64,000 nucleotides of DNA from CAKZNE01 sp002695025 (GCA_913043285.1 CAJWML010000002.1:186001-250000), one strand, 5' to 3'. Positions 17,979 to 27,273 are shown, numbered from the stretch's first letter. The notes: generated by a model from the sequence alone, not told the origin. Made by a program: numbers and translations.

Positions 17979-19688
17979 TTGAACGATTTTAAGGCCCTTG
18001 GCCTGTCTCATGGTGTTCTTACTGCTCTTGAAAGTATGGGCTTTGAGCAACCAACTCCTATCCAGGAACAAACCATACCCATTTTATTAGCAGATCAAAG
18101 CGATTTTATCGGACTAGCCCAGACCGGAACGGGAAAAACCGCGGCCTTCGGACTTCCTTTAATGGAACTCCTGGAATTTGATGACCGCAATACCCAGGCT
18201 CTTATTTTGGCACCTACCCGCGAGCTGGCCCAGCAAATTGCCAGCCAGCTGGATTCATTTTCACAGAACCTTGGCAAGCTTAAAACGGTGTGCGTATACG
18301 GTGGTGCCAGCATTTCCACACAGATCAGCCAGCTGAAGCGCGGTGCCCAGATCATCGTGGCCACCCCCGGCCGCCTTATCGACCTGGCAGAACGCAAAGC
18401 CGTACACCTGGATCAGCTCCGTTACCTTATACTGGATGAGGCTGATGAAATGTTGAACATGGGCTTTAAGGAAGCATTGGACCAGATACTCTCCTTTACT
18501 CCTGAAGATAAGCTTACCTGGCTCTTTTCGGCCACTATGCCGGCCGAAATACGGAGGATCGTAAAAAGCTATATGCACGATCCTAAGGAGGTTAAAGTGA
18601 ATGTGGCCCAACGCGTGAATGAAAATATTGATCACCAGTTTGTGATCACCAAAGCTTCTGAGAAACCGGCTGTACTGAAGCGTTTCCTGGACTTTGATAT
18701 GGACCTGTACGGAGTGATCTTTTGCCGCACCAAACGGGATACCCAAAGCCTGGCTGAAATACTGGTAGAGGCAGGGTATCCTGCTGAGCCATTGCACGGT
18801 GACCTTTCACAGGCGCAACGGGATGCGGTGATGAAACGCTTCCGTTCCGGTATGCTCCGTGTATTGGTAGCTACAGATGTAGCCGCGCGCGGTATTGATG
18901 TAAATAATCTTACCCACGTTATTCACTATGCCCTACCCAATGATGCGGAATATTATACCCACCGCAGCGGACGTACCGCACGGGCGGGCCGCACCGGTAT
19001 ATCCCTTTCGTTGATCACCAAGGCGGACAGGCGTAAGATCAGCTACCTGGAGAGTAAGTTAGGCATCACTTTTAACAAGGCGCATATTCCTAACATGGAG
19101 GAGATCAGTGCCAACCGTATAGCCCGTTGGGCGGAAAGCCTGGCTTCTTTTGAAGCCGATTTCAAACTGCCTAAAGAAGCGATAAATCAGGCATACGCTC
19201 ACCTTGCCGATTTTTCCCGTGAAGAGCTTATTGAAAAACTGGTTGGCCGCGAACTCAGTCATCTTAAGGATGAACCGGTAAAGATCGAGAACCAGGATTT
19301 TGACGAAAGCAGTGACCGGGGCAGCCGGAGCCGTAGGGATGGAGACGAGAATATGGTACGTTTCTTTATTGGTGTTGGTCTGATGGATCAATTCAATAAA
19401 GGTAAACTGTTGCGCCTTATATGTGACCACAGTAAACTCACCAGTAAGGATATAGGCAGGATCAGCCTGCAGCGTATGCATTCCTATTTTGATGTAGAGG
19501 CCGATTCAGTAGCTAAAGCAGATGCCATCAAGAGCCTCGAACTGGATGGACGTAATGTGCGTGTAAACCGTGATGATGACAATAAAGCCAGAGTGGGTGG
19601 AAAATCTGGCGGTGGCGGTAAAAAGAAGCGTAAGGATAATTTCCGCAGTTCCCCCCGTTCCGGCAAGGGAAAGAAAAAACGTTATTAG
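17979..19688 (+). CDS. DEAD-box RNA helicase with DbpA-type RNA-binding domain
   Basis: ATP-dependent RNA helicase, 569 residues from TTG at 17979 (MNDFKALGLS fits the family Q-motif region; the frame is open further but runs through the promoter). Motifs in order: AQTGTGKT, PTRELAQQ, ATPGRLIDL, DEAD, SATMP, then in the second RecA domain HGDLSQAQRD, ATDVAARGIDV and HRSGRTARAGRTG. A DbpA RNA-binding fold follows (FFIGVGLMDQ...) and the tail is Lys/Arg/Gly-rich. This layout resembles DbpA/CsdA, which act in ribosome assembly and cold response. Essentially certain as helicase; the exact orthologue is not. Confidence 0.95.
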   Translation: MNDFKALGLSHGVLTALESMGFEQPTPIQEQTIPILLADQSDFIGLAQTGTGKTAAFGLPLMELLEFDDRNTQALILAPTRELAQQIASQLDSFSQNLGKLKTVCVYGGASISTQISQLKRGAQIIVATPGRLIDLAERKAVHLDQLRYLILDEADEMLNMGFKEALDQILSFTPEDKLTWLFSATMPAEIRRIVKSYMHDPKEVKVNVAQRVNENIDHQFVITKASEKPAVLKRFLDFDMDLYGVIFCRTKRDTQSLAEILVEAGYPAEPLHGDLSQAQRDAVMKRFRSGMLRVLVATDVAARGIDVNNLTHVIHYALPNDAEYYTHRSGRTARAGRTGISLSLITKADRRKISYLESKLGITFNKAHIPNMEEISANRIARWAESLASFEADFKLPKEAINQAYAHLADFSREELIEKLVGRELSHLKDEPVKIENQDFDESSDRGSRSRRDGDENMVRFFIGVGLMDQFNKGKLLRLICDHSKLTSKDIGRISLQRMHSYFDVEADSVAKADAIKSLELDGRNVRVNRDDDNKARVGGKSGGGGKKKRKDNFRSSPRSGKGKKKRY

Positions 19689-19697
19689 GAAAGTGAG

Positions 19698-19723
19698 GGA
19701 AGATGAATTTTTTTCATCTTCCC
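19698..19723 (+). terminator. Hairpin after the helicase gene
   Basis: An 11-bp perfect stem (GGGAAGATGAA/TTCATCTTCCC) with a short T loop lies 9 bp after the stop. No T-tract follows, so it may be a weak terminator or an mRNA 3'-end stabiliser. Confidence 0.5.
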
Positions 19724-19782
19724 ATTGAACATTTCGGACTGCGCAGCTATTATTCAGGTATAATACCTAAAATTCTGCTGTC

Positions 19783-19932
19783 ATGAAGAAAATGTCTGTA
19801 CTCAAGATCAAGAAGAAAGAATTCCGCACCCAGAGTTTTACTTCATCGCAGTTCTTTGCGGTGCTGAATTTCAATGAAAGTCAGCGCAGTCTTTTCCAAT
19901 CGGACCTGGGAATGCCCGATAACCTCCAATAG
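19783..19932 (+). CDS. Possible small basic protein, 49 residues
   Basis: ATG-started frame beginning MKKMSVLKIKKKEFRTQSF and ending with MPDNLQ. Strongly basic N-terminus then polar; no membrane segment. It stops 2 bp before the end of the opposing TraB gene. A perfect AGGTAT-A-ATACCT inverted repeat lies at 19756-19768, 14 bp upstream. Looks protein-like but has no recognised relative. Confidence 0.45.
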   Translation: MKKMSVLKIKKKEFRTQSFTSSQFFAVLNFNESQRSLFQSDLGMPDNLQ

Positions 19933-19934
19933 GT

Positions 19935-22900
19935 TTAACGCCAGCGGTTTTTCTTGAGATCTACGTAACGTTCGCGATCATCAACAGCTATAATTTTTAA
20001 GGCGTCCTTAATAATGGCTTCCACATTATCCGTTTCCGGGTGGAAAGCCTCACCGGTGCCATTCATGCGGTCATCCGTGGTAAGTTCCTGCTGATCATCC
20101 ACCACTACATAGGCCAGTTTCCACAGGTCATCATTTTTATCCGATTTAAACTGGAAAAAATAGGCTTTTCCTTCTGAGTCCTTGTGCAGCGTTTCCCGGG
20201 CGGTAATAAAGGCTATGGTATCGTAATTCCGGTAATTGGCGTTTTGGACAATGGATCGCGCCAATTGATCCTGCGTTAGGTATTTAGGGTCTAAATGCTC
20301 CAGTTCATCCCTGTCCGCGAGAAAATCATACACATTCATTAAAACCCGTACATCGGAAGCTGCATAATTCCAAAGGCTGTCAGGAATAGGTACAGCCCCG
20401 TACAGTATCTGCATCTGTTCAAAAAGTACCGAGCGGTTCCGTATCCTTAGCACTTCCCGATAATGCTCCTGTACCTCCGTTTTACGGGCAAAGGGCAACA
20501 ATAAAGTATTATACCGCGCCAGGTAAACATTTAGTTTACGCGTATTATCGGTTTCTTCGGAAGAGCGCTGTTTCTTCAGTTGCACCTTGGCTCTGCGGAG
20601 TATGGTCCGGTAGCGGGATTTGTACACCGAGGATTTTATGTGATCTTTTTCTACCAGCCCGGCCAGTACATCGTAAACGCCATCACGGTAATCCTCAAAA
20701 TCGGCAAGTTCCAGCAATTCCGGGAAAAGTGGTCGCGCCAGTTCTACCGAATCCTCCAGTTTGCGGATAAGGCTGTTGCTGGTGTAGCTATTGTTGCTGA
20801 AAGGTGTTTCATTGAGCAGTAATTTCTTGAAGGTTTTCAGGGCATCCCGGTCCTCAAACGCTATCAGGGTTTCCAGTATAGCAAATTGATAGGCGGAGGA
20901 ATCTGTATAGCGTTCATACAACCGGGCCAGGTAATCGATATTATCCTCACCGCCTGATTCGGCCAGTGTACTGATCATCTCCAGGCGGTTTTCACGGTCA
21001 AATACCGGATCCGTGTAATGATCTATAATGGCTTGTATACCTTGGGCATCTGATTCTTTAAAAGTGACTTTACCAATGGAGGTACTGGATTCGTATACCA
21101 GTGAGCTGTCATGACTGTACAGGTTGGCAAAAAAACGTCCGGCCTGCCGGTGAAGAATGGAATGGCCCAATACCGTATCCGGAGAAGGCCGGAAGGAGGC
21201 AAAGGCCTGATCCAGGAAAAGTGAGGAATAGCCAAGCGTATCGGTAAGCCCGATGAGCGTGTAAAGCGCACCGTTCTCAATAATGGTCTTTACGCGGAGA
21301 GCCCGTGTACTGTTGGTATCCGTATACCATTGTTCCCTGCCTTCGGTAAAGTAGCTGGTATCGCGCACTTCAGAAAACAACAAACTGTCTTTAATCAGGA
21401 TAAGGTCTTTCCGCGCTGTTGCTTCACTAAAAAAGGGATTGATGAAGTATGCCAGGGGATCATGTTCTTTCCAAAATTCTTCCGGGCTTTCATAGGAGGC
21501 CAGGCGATGTATCCTCTGGACGCTCACCTTTAACTGTTCACCGGTTTGTTCACAGGTAAGTATCCGGTTGTCGATCTTTTCTTCAAAATCCGTTTGTTTC
21601 AACTCCTCTCGTACCCCGAGCATCTGCAGGAAAGACAGGTTGTTATTGATGGGCATGGGACTAAGCATGCTGTAATGCAGGTTGGTGTCTGTTCTTTCCG
21701 TAAAATCTGCAGAATACCGAAGGGGGCGGAATTGGAAAGAACGAAAGAACTTTTGCCGCTCGCTCTCCGATGGATGACTGGTAAAGAGCGCTATGTAGTG
21801 AGGGCCTTGTATATGCAACTCCCCGTAATAGGTAGTGCCTTTGGGTGAATGGAACCGAAAGGCTGAAGCAGGATGCTTATAACGGTCCAGCAGGTAAAGG
21901 GTATCCACTTCAAAGAGCTCATCTTCTTCCAGGTTTTCAATGAGGTACTTCAGCTCAAAGTCATCCTCTTCTATATAGCTGAAATCATGGTATTGACGGT
22001 GAGCCACGGCAAAGTGATTGGATTCCTCGTCCATGGCTTCGGCCCAGTAGGTTTCGTAAGGGTTGTAGTAGATGCTGCGGTACCTTTCCGAGCGGTGCAA
22101 AAGAGGTAAGCTGACTTTAAATCCGCCATAAGCCGGCTGAAAAACAACTGAGGTATCACGCGCGGTTCCCAGCGAAAGCTGCTCGAAGAAAGCCGAGGCC
22201 TGCGCGGATTTAACAAACTCCTTAACCCCTCCGGCTTTAAAGATGAGTATTTCCAAAGGAGTGAATATAATTCGGTAATGTTGCCAGTCGCCCTGTTTGG
22301 TAGTATTCAGGATATCAATACCGGGGTAACCAGATACGGTGATAGGAGTGTTGGAAACGATCTTGCCGGGAATATTCTCAAACAATAAACTATCCACCTT
22401 GGCGGCATAAAAACCGGCATCTTTTCCATAAAAAGGAGCTGCGGTATTGATCCTGCGTAAGGAGTAGTAAGCCCCGTTGGCCATATCGGCAAAAAGGTAT
22501 TCCTGGTAATTCCCGGAAACCAGTTTACTCATTGGCCCGGGCACACGGGTTTGTATAAAACCATCGTCTGATCGGAAATCCTGCAACTGATGTTCAAAGA
22601 TCAGGGCATCGGTTTTTTCCTTTTCATCAATGCTTTTGCTGGTAATGACCCTCTCTTCGGGAGTTACCGTATAGCCACGCTGGCGCAACAGGTTGATCAC
22701 GCCCATATTACCCGGAAGGTGAGCGGCACCCACCCCGGTGAACAAAGTTCCCAACTGCATCAGTGAATCCATGCCATGGGCCATGATCTCATTCCGGATA
22801 TTCAGCATATTCTCCCGGTAATAGCGGCTGGTGTACAGGCTGGAAACTATGGTATCCAGCAAATCCAGATCGCCCTTACGGTACGCGTCTTCCTGCAGTT

Positions 22901-23522
22901 CTTCCCAGCTCTGAAAATCTCCCAGCAGCTTCAGGGCTTGCCTCTCAGAAAGGGGTTTGGCATCCTTATCAAAACGGTTGGAGAGTAAAACGGAACGAAA
23001 GGAGTCTTCAAAATCTTCCAGGGCCACCACCTTTTTGCCCTTTTTCTTTCCGCTTTGGTATATGAACAGATCCAGGAAGGTGCCTTCCTCAAAATTCTCC
23101 CCATTGGCACTAAAGCGCCACAACATATTGTTCAGCATATCCTGGTCCTGTGCCAGGTAGTATTCCAACTCACTTTGTAGGGGCTGTTTGGGCACAAAGG
23201 AGGTATACAGGGGGTAAGAGGATCTGTTGTTCATCATACTCATCCGGAAATAATCCTGCATGAGTTGCGAACGGGCAATATCCTGGATCCAGAATTCAGG
23301 ATTGGTTTCCAGTGCCACTACATCCGCCTGGTCCAATGCTTCAAAAAATGTTTCACTGAGGTGAAAAGCTACACGGTTGCTAACGTGCATGGTGCCGTAC
23401 AGGTAGGAGGGTTTTTCCAGTCCGTTACCGGATATTTTCCAGAGTAATCCCTGGTATTTTTTCTGACTGTAGGCAGTAAGGCTAAAAAGAAACAGGATAA
23501 GGGCAAGGCCGTAAGATCGCAT
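19935..23522 (-). CDS. Very large TraB/GumN-family secreted protein
   Basis: Exported protein of 1195 residues from the ATG at 23522 (MRSYGLALILFLFSLTAYSQ, signal peptide; the open frame upstream of it lacks signal features). Residues about 20-300 form a TraB/GumN domain: GTMHVSNR, ADVVALETNPEF and GVGAAHLPG with its conserved Gly-x-Gly-x-His. TraB/GumN proteins are about 300 residues; some are thought to be gelatinase-like proteases. The remaining roughly 900 residues are of no family I recognise: a beta-rich middle with many Tyr/Phe and an alpha-helical C-terminal half with HEAT-like helix pairs. Stand-alone gene, divergent from the small ORF at 19783. Confidence 0.8.
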   Translation of the reverse strand: MRSYGLALILFLFSLTAYSQKKYQGLLWKISGNGLEKPSYLYGTMHVSNRVAFHLSETFFEALDQADVVALETNPEFWIQDIARSQLMQDYFRMSMMNNRSSYPLYTSFVPKQPLQSELEYYLAQDQDMLNNMLWRFSANGENFEEGTFLDLFIYQSGKKKGKKVVALEDFEDSFRSVLLSNRFDKDAKPLSERQALKLLGDFQSWEELQEDAYRKGDLDLLDTIVSSLYTSRYYRENMLNIRNEIMAHGMDSLMQLGTLFTGVGAAHLPGNMGVINLLRQRGYTVTPEERVITSKSIDEKEKTDALIFEHQLQDFRSDDGFIQTRVPGPMSKLVSGNYQEYLFADMANGAYYSLRRINTAAPFYGKDAGFYAAKVDSLLFENIPGKIVSNTPITVSGYPGIDILNTTKQGDWQHYRIIFTPLEILIFKAGGVKEFVKSAQASAFFEQLSLGTARDTSVVFQPAYGGFKVSLPLLHRSERYRSIYYNPYETYWAEAMDEESNHFAVAHRQYHDFSYIEEDDFELKYLIENLEEDELFEVDTLYLLDRYKHPASAFRFHSPKGTTYYGELHIQGPHYIALFTSHPSESERQKFFRSFQFRPLRYSADFTERTDTNLHYSMLSPMPINNNLSFLQMLGVREELKQTDFEEKIDNRILTCEQTGEQLKVSVQRIHRLASYESPEEFWKEHDPLAYFINPFFSEATARKDLILIKDSLLFSEVRDTSYFTEGREQWYTDTNSTRALRVKTIIENGALYTLIGLTDTLGYSSLFLDQAFASFRPSPDTVLGHSILHRQAGRFFANLYSHDSSLVYESSTSIGKVTFKESDAQGIQAIIDHYTDPVFDRENRLEMISTLAESGGEDNIDYLARLYERYTDSSAYQFAILETLIAFEDRDALKTFKKLLLNETPFSNNSYTSNSLIRKLEDSVELARPLFPELLELADFEDYRDGVYDVLAGLVEKDHIKSSVYKSRYRTILRRAKVQLKKQRSSEETDNTRKLNVYLARYNTLLLPFARKTEVQEHYREVLRIRNRSVLFEQMQILYGAVPIPDSLWNYAASDVRVLMNVYDFLADRDELEHLDPKYLTQDQLARSIVQNANYRNYDTIAFITARETLHKDSEGKAYFFQFKSDKNDDLWKLAYVVVDDQQELTTDDRMNGTGEAFHPETDNVEAIIKDALKIIAVDDRERYVDLKKNRWR

Positions 23523-23607
23523 AAGTTTAATTGGAAAAGAAGGGTGCAAGAAACACAATATTACATTACAGGAAATGAGAATTGTTGAAAAGTGCCGGTT
23601 TTCCGTA

Positions 23608-24060
23608 TTAATAGGTATCCTCAATTTGAATGGTCTCATTATTCAGTTGCAGCTGGTTACCGCTTTGTTTCCCCAATAGCAAATTTCCCAGGGGTGAGGC
23701 CGGGGATAATACAAAGCAATCCTTATCCATAATGGATAAGCTGCCAAATGCTATGGCAATAAGGTAATAGCCTTTATTGGTTTTAACGAGGCTACCCATA
23801 CGAATATTGACCGAAGGGCTTGAAAAATCGATCCTTTTCAGGGTTTGCTGTTGCTGGATGATCTGGTTAAGCCTGCCACTCAGTTTTTCCAGTTCCAGGT
23901 GGGTCATGGCACGTCCCGTCTCGTACTTATCACCTGCGGTACTTTTGGTGTCGGATAAGAGGGCTTCCTTCAGCTGTTGCACTTCAGCTTCCAACTCACC
24001 TCTTCGCATGTCTATCGTATTCTGCAGAAGTTGCACCACTTCTTTTTTAAACCCTTCCAT
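23608..24060 (-). CDS. GreA/GreB C-terminal-like protein (Bacteroidota type)
   Basis: A 150-residue protein from ATG 24060. An N-terminal coiled coil (EGFKKEVVQLLQ to about residue 85) is followed by a GreA-like C-terminal domain: SLVKTNKGYYLIAIAFGSL, then SPASPLGNLLLGKQSG and a final QLNNETIQIEDTY, matching the family's S-P-x-G-x-A-L-x-G-x-x-x-G-D pattern. Gre factors reactivate backtracked RNA polymerase, but Bacteroidota members of this group often lack the acidic tip of the coiled coil and are frequently misnamed 3-oxoacyl-ACP synthase. Divergently paired with a paralogue 80 bp away. Confidence 0.75.
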   Translation of the reverse strand: MEGFKKEVVQLLQNTIDMRRGELEAEVQQLKEALLSDTKSTAGDKYETGRAMTHLELEKLSGRLNQIIQQQQTLKRIDFSSPSVNIRMGSLVKTNKGYYLIAIAFGSLSIMDKDCFVLSPASPLGNLLLGKQSGNQLQLNNETIQIEDTY

Positions 24061-24140
24061 GGTACCAAAGTAATCATTGCCCGCGGGCTTTAAACAATCA
24101 TCCCTGTACTCAGTTGGCTTAAGAAATAAAAGATGTAAAA

Positions 24141-24605
24141 ATGAACACTGAGAAAGCGTTACAGGAAAAACACAGGGCATTTGAAGCCTTACTCCATAAA
24201 AAACAAGAAGAATATGACCGTCTTACCGATTTTCAAAAAGATCAGCTGGACAGCATAAACGGGGACGACCTGGACAAAAGTGATATGCTGGAAAGCCCCA
24301 CTGAAAACCTCATGCGTGAAGTACGCCTGGAAGGGAACAACCTGGACAAGCTCCGGCAGGAGATAGATTTCCTGAACCGCTATGAATCCTTTGGCGCCAG
24401 GGAGGAGGTAGGTCCGGCAAGCCTGGTGGACACCAGCATGGGTAAGCTTTTGGTAGCCGTGCCTGAAAATAAATTCGAAACCGGAAAGGAAAGTTATACG
24501 GCCATCTCAACCGATAGTCCTATCTACGGACAACTCCAGGGAAAAAAGGCCGGGGATGAAGTACAGTTCAACGGCCAGACCATCCGGATAAGATCTGTGG
24601 TTTAA
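24141..24605 (+). CDS. GreA/GreB-like protein, divergent paralogue
   Basis: A 154-residue protein with the same plan as its divergent neighbour: N-terminal coiled coil with acidic residues (DSINGDDLDKSDMLES near the tip) and a C-terminal FKBP-like domain with SLVDTSMGKLLVAVPENKF, AISTDSPIYGQLQGKKAGD and VQFNGQTIRIRSV. The paired acidic residues of the coiled-coil tip could allow transcript cleavage activity that the neighbour may lack; this is inference. Its stop codon shares 4 bp with the end of the ABC-F gene. Confidence 0.78.
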   Translation: MNTEKALQEKHRAFEALLHKKQEEYDRLTDFQKDQLDSINGDDLDKSDMLESPTENLMREVRLEGNNLDKLRQEIDFLNRYESFGAREEVGPASLVDTSMGKLLVAVPENKFETGKESYTAISTDSPIYGQLQGKKAGDEVQFNGQTIRIRSVV

Positions 24606-26227
24606 ACCAGGCTGCCCTTCAGGGCTTCGCGCTGCTCCTGCACCTTCGGATCGGTGATGTATTCATCGTACTCCATGAGTTTATCGAGCGTGCCGTTGGG
24701 GCTGATCTCAATAATACGGTTGGCTACGGTTTGTGTAAAGGTGTGGTCATGGGAAGTGAACAGGATGGTGCCTTTGAAATCACGCAGGGAGTTGTTCAGA
24801 GCCTGTATGGATTCCAGGTCCAGGTGATTGGTGGGCTCATCCAGCATTAGCACATTACCTTCCTTGAGCATCATACGGGAGAGCATGCACCGTACTTTTT
24901 CACCTCCGGAAAGTACGCGGGCAGATTTGAAGGTTTCTTCACCGGTAAAAAGCATTTTCCCCAGGAAGCCACGTACGTATACTTCATCCTTATTTTCGGA
25001 ATACTGGCGCAGCCAGTCTATCAGGTTTTCATCCGTATCAAAGAATTCCGCATTATCATTAGGCAGGTAGGAGGTAATAATGGTTTGCCCGTAGTGGAAA
25101 CTTCCGCCATCCGGCTTACGGTTGCCATTCAGTATTTCAAAAAGAGCAGTGATAGCCAGCGCATTGTCGCTTAGTATGCTGATCTTGTCTCCACGGTTTA
25201 CCTTAAAGTTCAGGTTTGTGAACAGGGGAGTACCATCTTCAGCCGAGGCACTGAGGTTTTCCACCTCCAGTATCTGGTCACCGGCTTCGCGCTGCTGGTT
25301 AAAGATGATGGCGGGATACCTGCGGCTGGAGGCCTGTATTTCGTCCACATTGATCTTTTCCAGTAACTTTTTACGGCTGGTAGCCTGGCGGCTTTTGGAA
25401 GCGTTGGCACTAAAGCGGGAAATAAATTCCTGTAGTTCCTTGCGCTTTTCTTCCGCCTTTTTATTGGCAGCAGCACGCTGGCGCAGCGCCAACTGGCTGG
25501 ATTCATACCAAAAGGTGTAGTTACCGGTATACAGGCGGATCTTACCAAAATCAATATCTGCGATATTGGTACAAACGGTATCCAGGAAGTGCCGGTCATG
25601 CGATACTACAATCACCGTATTCCGGAAGTTGAGGAGAAAGTCTTCCAACCAGCTGATGGTTTTCAGGTCCAGGTCATTGGTAGGCTCGTCCAATATAAGT
25701 ACATCGGGATTTCCAAACAGGGCCTGGGCCAGCAGTACCCGTACTTTAAGGCTACCTTCCATTTCGGTCATCAGCTTGTAATGGTCAGCCTCTTCAATAC
25801 CCAGTCCACTGAGCAGGGCTGCTGCGTCAGACTCGGCATTCCAGCCGTCCATCTCGGCAAACTTTTCCTCCAGTTCAGAAGCTTTGATACCATCCTCCTC
25901 GCTAAAATCCGGCTTGGCGTAAATAGCATCTTTTGCCTGCATCAGGTTCCACAATTCCTTGTGGCCCATGATCACGGTGTTCAAAACGGTCTGATCGTCA
26001 TATTCAGAGTGGTTCTGGCGCAGTACGGCCATCCGCTTGCCGGGCTCCATACTTACGTTTCCGGTAGTAGGCGCTATATCACCGGCCAGTATTTTCAGGA
26101 AGGTTGATTTTCCGGCACCATTGGCCCCGATAAGGCCATAACAGCGCTCTCCGTGAAATTTAATGTTCACATCTTCAAAGAGCACTCTCTTTCCAAACTG
26201 TAGGGATACGTTATTCGCTGCTATCAT
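24602..26227 (-). CDS. ABC-F family ATPase, YbiT type
   Basis: Cytosolic translation factor-like ATPase, 541 residues from ATG 26227 (a GTG codon just upstream is also in frame). Two ABC modules: Walker A GANGAGKS and a second nucleotide-binding half with the signature LSGGEKVRCML, both with DEPT Walker B. The first signature is degenerate (MTEMEGSLKVRVLLAQALF), as in E. coli YbiT, and SRFSANASKSRQATSRKK in the linker matches YbiT closely. It lacks the antibiotic-resistance extension hallmark and is probably a ribosome-associated housekeeping ABC-F. A terminator-like hairpin lies about 95-130 bp upstream on the same strand. Confidence 0.92.
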   Translation of the reverse strand: MIAANNVSLQFGKRVLFEDVNIKFHGERCYGLIGANGAGKSTFLKILAGDIAPTTGNVSMEPGKRMAVLRQNHSEYDDQTVLNTVIMGHKELWNLMQAKDAIYAKPDFSEEDGIKASELEEKFAEMDGWNAESDAAALLSGLGIEEADHYKLMTEMEGSLKVRVLLAQALFGNPDVLILDEPTNDLDLKTISWLEDFLLNFRNTVIVVSHDRHFLDTVCTNIADIDFGKIRLYTGNYTFWYESSQLALRQRAAANKKAEEKRKELQEFISRFSANASKSRQATSRKKLLEKINVDEIQASSRRYPAIIFNQQREAGDQILEVENLSASAEDGTPLFTNLNFKVNRGDKISILSDNALAITALFEILNGNRKPDGGSFHYGQTIITSYLPNDNAEFFDTDENLIDWLRQYSENKDEVYVRGFLGKMLFTGEETFKSARVLSGGEKVRCMLSRMMLKEGNVLMLDEPTNHLDLESIQALNNSLRDFKGTILFTSHDHTFTQTVANRIIEISPNGTLDKLMEYDEYITDPKVQEQREALKGSLV

Positions 26228-26322
26228 CACTCTGAATTTGAGCGTGCAAAATTACAGAGAATAAACCGTTTAAGGGGTTAATCCAACTTCTTTTTTGGAT
26301 TCCTGGTTTATGGAAAATAAAA

Positions 26323-26354
26323 ACGGGGATACCCTAACCTGCAGGTATCCCCGT
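26323..26354 (-). terminator. Rho-independent terminator or attenuator upstream of the ABC-F gene
   Basis: An 11-bp perfect stem (ACGGGGATACC/GGTATCCCCGT) with a 10-nt loop is followed on the minus strand by TTTTTATTTT. It lies 96 bp before the ATG of the ABC-F gene and about 90 bp after the end of a 21-codon frame (26431-26496). No minus-strand gene ends between it and the terminator at 26802, so it is more likely a leader terminator controlling the ABC-F gene than an ordinary gene end. Confidence 0.6.
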
Positions 26355-26430
26355 CCACTCTGAACCCTAACCTCTGTCAGGAATTGTTATGTTTTTTGGT
26401 GCCACACTGGCAACTTAACCAACTGATAAT

Positions 26431-26496
26431 TTAAGTGTAAGAAATCACTCTACTTACGGAAACTGAATACGGATAGTAATTTGAATAATGCCGCAT
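26431..26496 (-). CDS. Possible 21-residue leader peptide of the ABC-F gene
   Basis: ATG CGG CAT ... TAA, 21 sense codons (start MRHYSNYYPY, rich in Tyr and Ser). A TATTATTG box with a TTG 21 bp upstream lies on the minus strand just before it, which would make it almost leaderless. It precedes the hairpin at 26323-26354. A chance frame cannot be excluded. Confidence 0.25.
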   Translation of the reverse strand: MRHYSNYYPYSVSVSRVISYT

Positions 26497-26797
26497 AAAA
26501 TAGCCAATAATAAAGTAATGCTTTTGCAATCTTCAATCAATAATTGTCGAAAAGTAATGAATGACTCATTTCACTCAAAAATATTTTCTCCATAGTTTTG
26601 AGGTATATCTATTTTTGTTTTAATTATTTGATTTTTAAAACATTAATATCTTCTATGAATTGTATTTTTCTATAGATCAGCTTAGGTCTGATGAATGAAA
26701 GAAAATTGCGTAATTTTCTATATAGGATTTTGCTGATAGTGAAAATTTGTGCTTTATATTTTAAAAGTCATTTTAACCAAATTTCAAAATTCTCCAT
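26497..26797. other. AT-rich intergenic stretch, no gene seen
   Basis: About 300 bp with runs of A and T. No frame of useful length, no convincing hairpin other than those listed. One isolated TATTTTTG (26610-26617) has no gene behind it and is probably chance. Confidence 0.5.
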
Positions 26798-26801
26798 AAA
26801 A

Positions 26802-26826
26802 AAAGGCAGACTAAAAGCCTGCCTTT
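26802..26826 (-). terminator. Terminator after the first Cys-rich gene
   Basis: Stem AAAGGCAG/CTGCCTTT with a run of T on the minus strand, 22 bp beyond the stop of the gene at 26848. Confidence 0.8.
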
Positions 26827-26847
26827 CATAAAAGAAGAGTTTTCTTC

Positions 26848-27273
26848 TTACGGATTGATATGCACATCTGTGGGCGACACAAAAATAACGGTATAAATAC
26901 CGCACTGGGCATCGCAATGTTTACCCTGGGCTCTCATGGGGTAAGGTGCACAAGGATCATTGGGAGCGGAAACATTTACCGGGGTAAAAGCAGCAGGGCA
27001 AGGCTGACAATTGGCATCAGCGGCTATTACCTGTACATTACACCATACCAGGTGAGGCGCGCCACAAGGAGGAATAGGTACAGTGGCACCAGGGGCTACA
27101 CATACAATAGCCGTGGAGCAGGGGTTGATGCATCCGGGTTCAACGGCTACCGCTCTCACCAGGTAGTGACAACTGGTGTTGTTGGTAATGTTTACGGGGG
27201 CAGGTTGAGCAAAGGCCACCACACCGGCCAGCATAAAGGCCAGGGTAAGAAGAGTTTTCTTTACTTGGTTCAT
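26848..27273 (-). CDS. Secreted Cys-rich protein, copy 1 of a tandem pair
   Basis: A 141-residue protein from ATG 27273. Signal peptide (MNQVKKTLLTLAFMLAGVVA, cleaved after AFAQ). The mature part holds 11 Cys at positions all shared with the downstream neighbour, in the order NNTxC, GC, PC, VC, PPC, WC, NC, QPCP, DPC, HC, QC. Other shared blocks: LVRAVA, WCNV, NCQPCP, and a C-terminal INP. An odd Cys number implies one free thiol or an intermolecular bond. No match to a known family. Own terminator; an inverted repeat CAACAC-C-GTGTTG (27311-27323) lies 38-50 bp upstream. Confidence 0.8.
   Translation of the reverse strand: MNQVKKTLLTLAFMLAGVVAFAQPAPVNITNNTSCHYLVRAVAVEPGCINPCSTAIVCVAPGATVPIPPCGAPHLVWCNVQVIAADANCQPCPAAFTPVNVSAPNDPCAPYPMRAQGKHCDAQCGIYTVIFVSPTDVHINP

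Noticed and set aside
21546..22109. Plus-strand frames within the TraB/GumN gene
   Set aside because: They are shadows of the large minus-strand gene with no promoter or family match.
24602..26227. ABC-F protein as an antibiotic-resistance factor
   Set aside because: Linker and degenerate first signature match YbiT, a housekeeping type, and no resistance gene is nearby.
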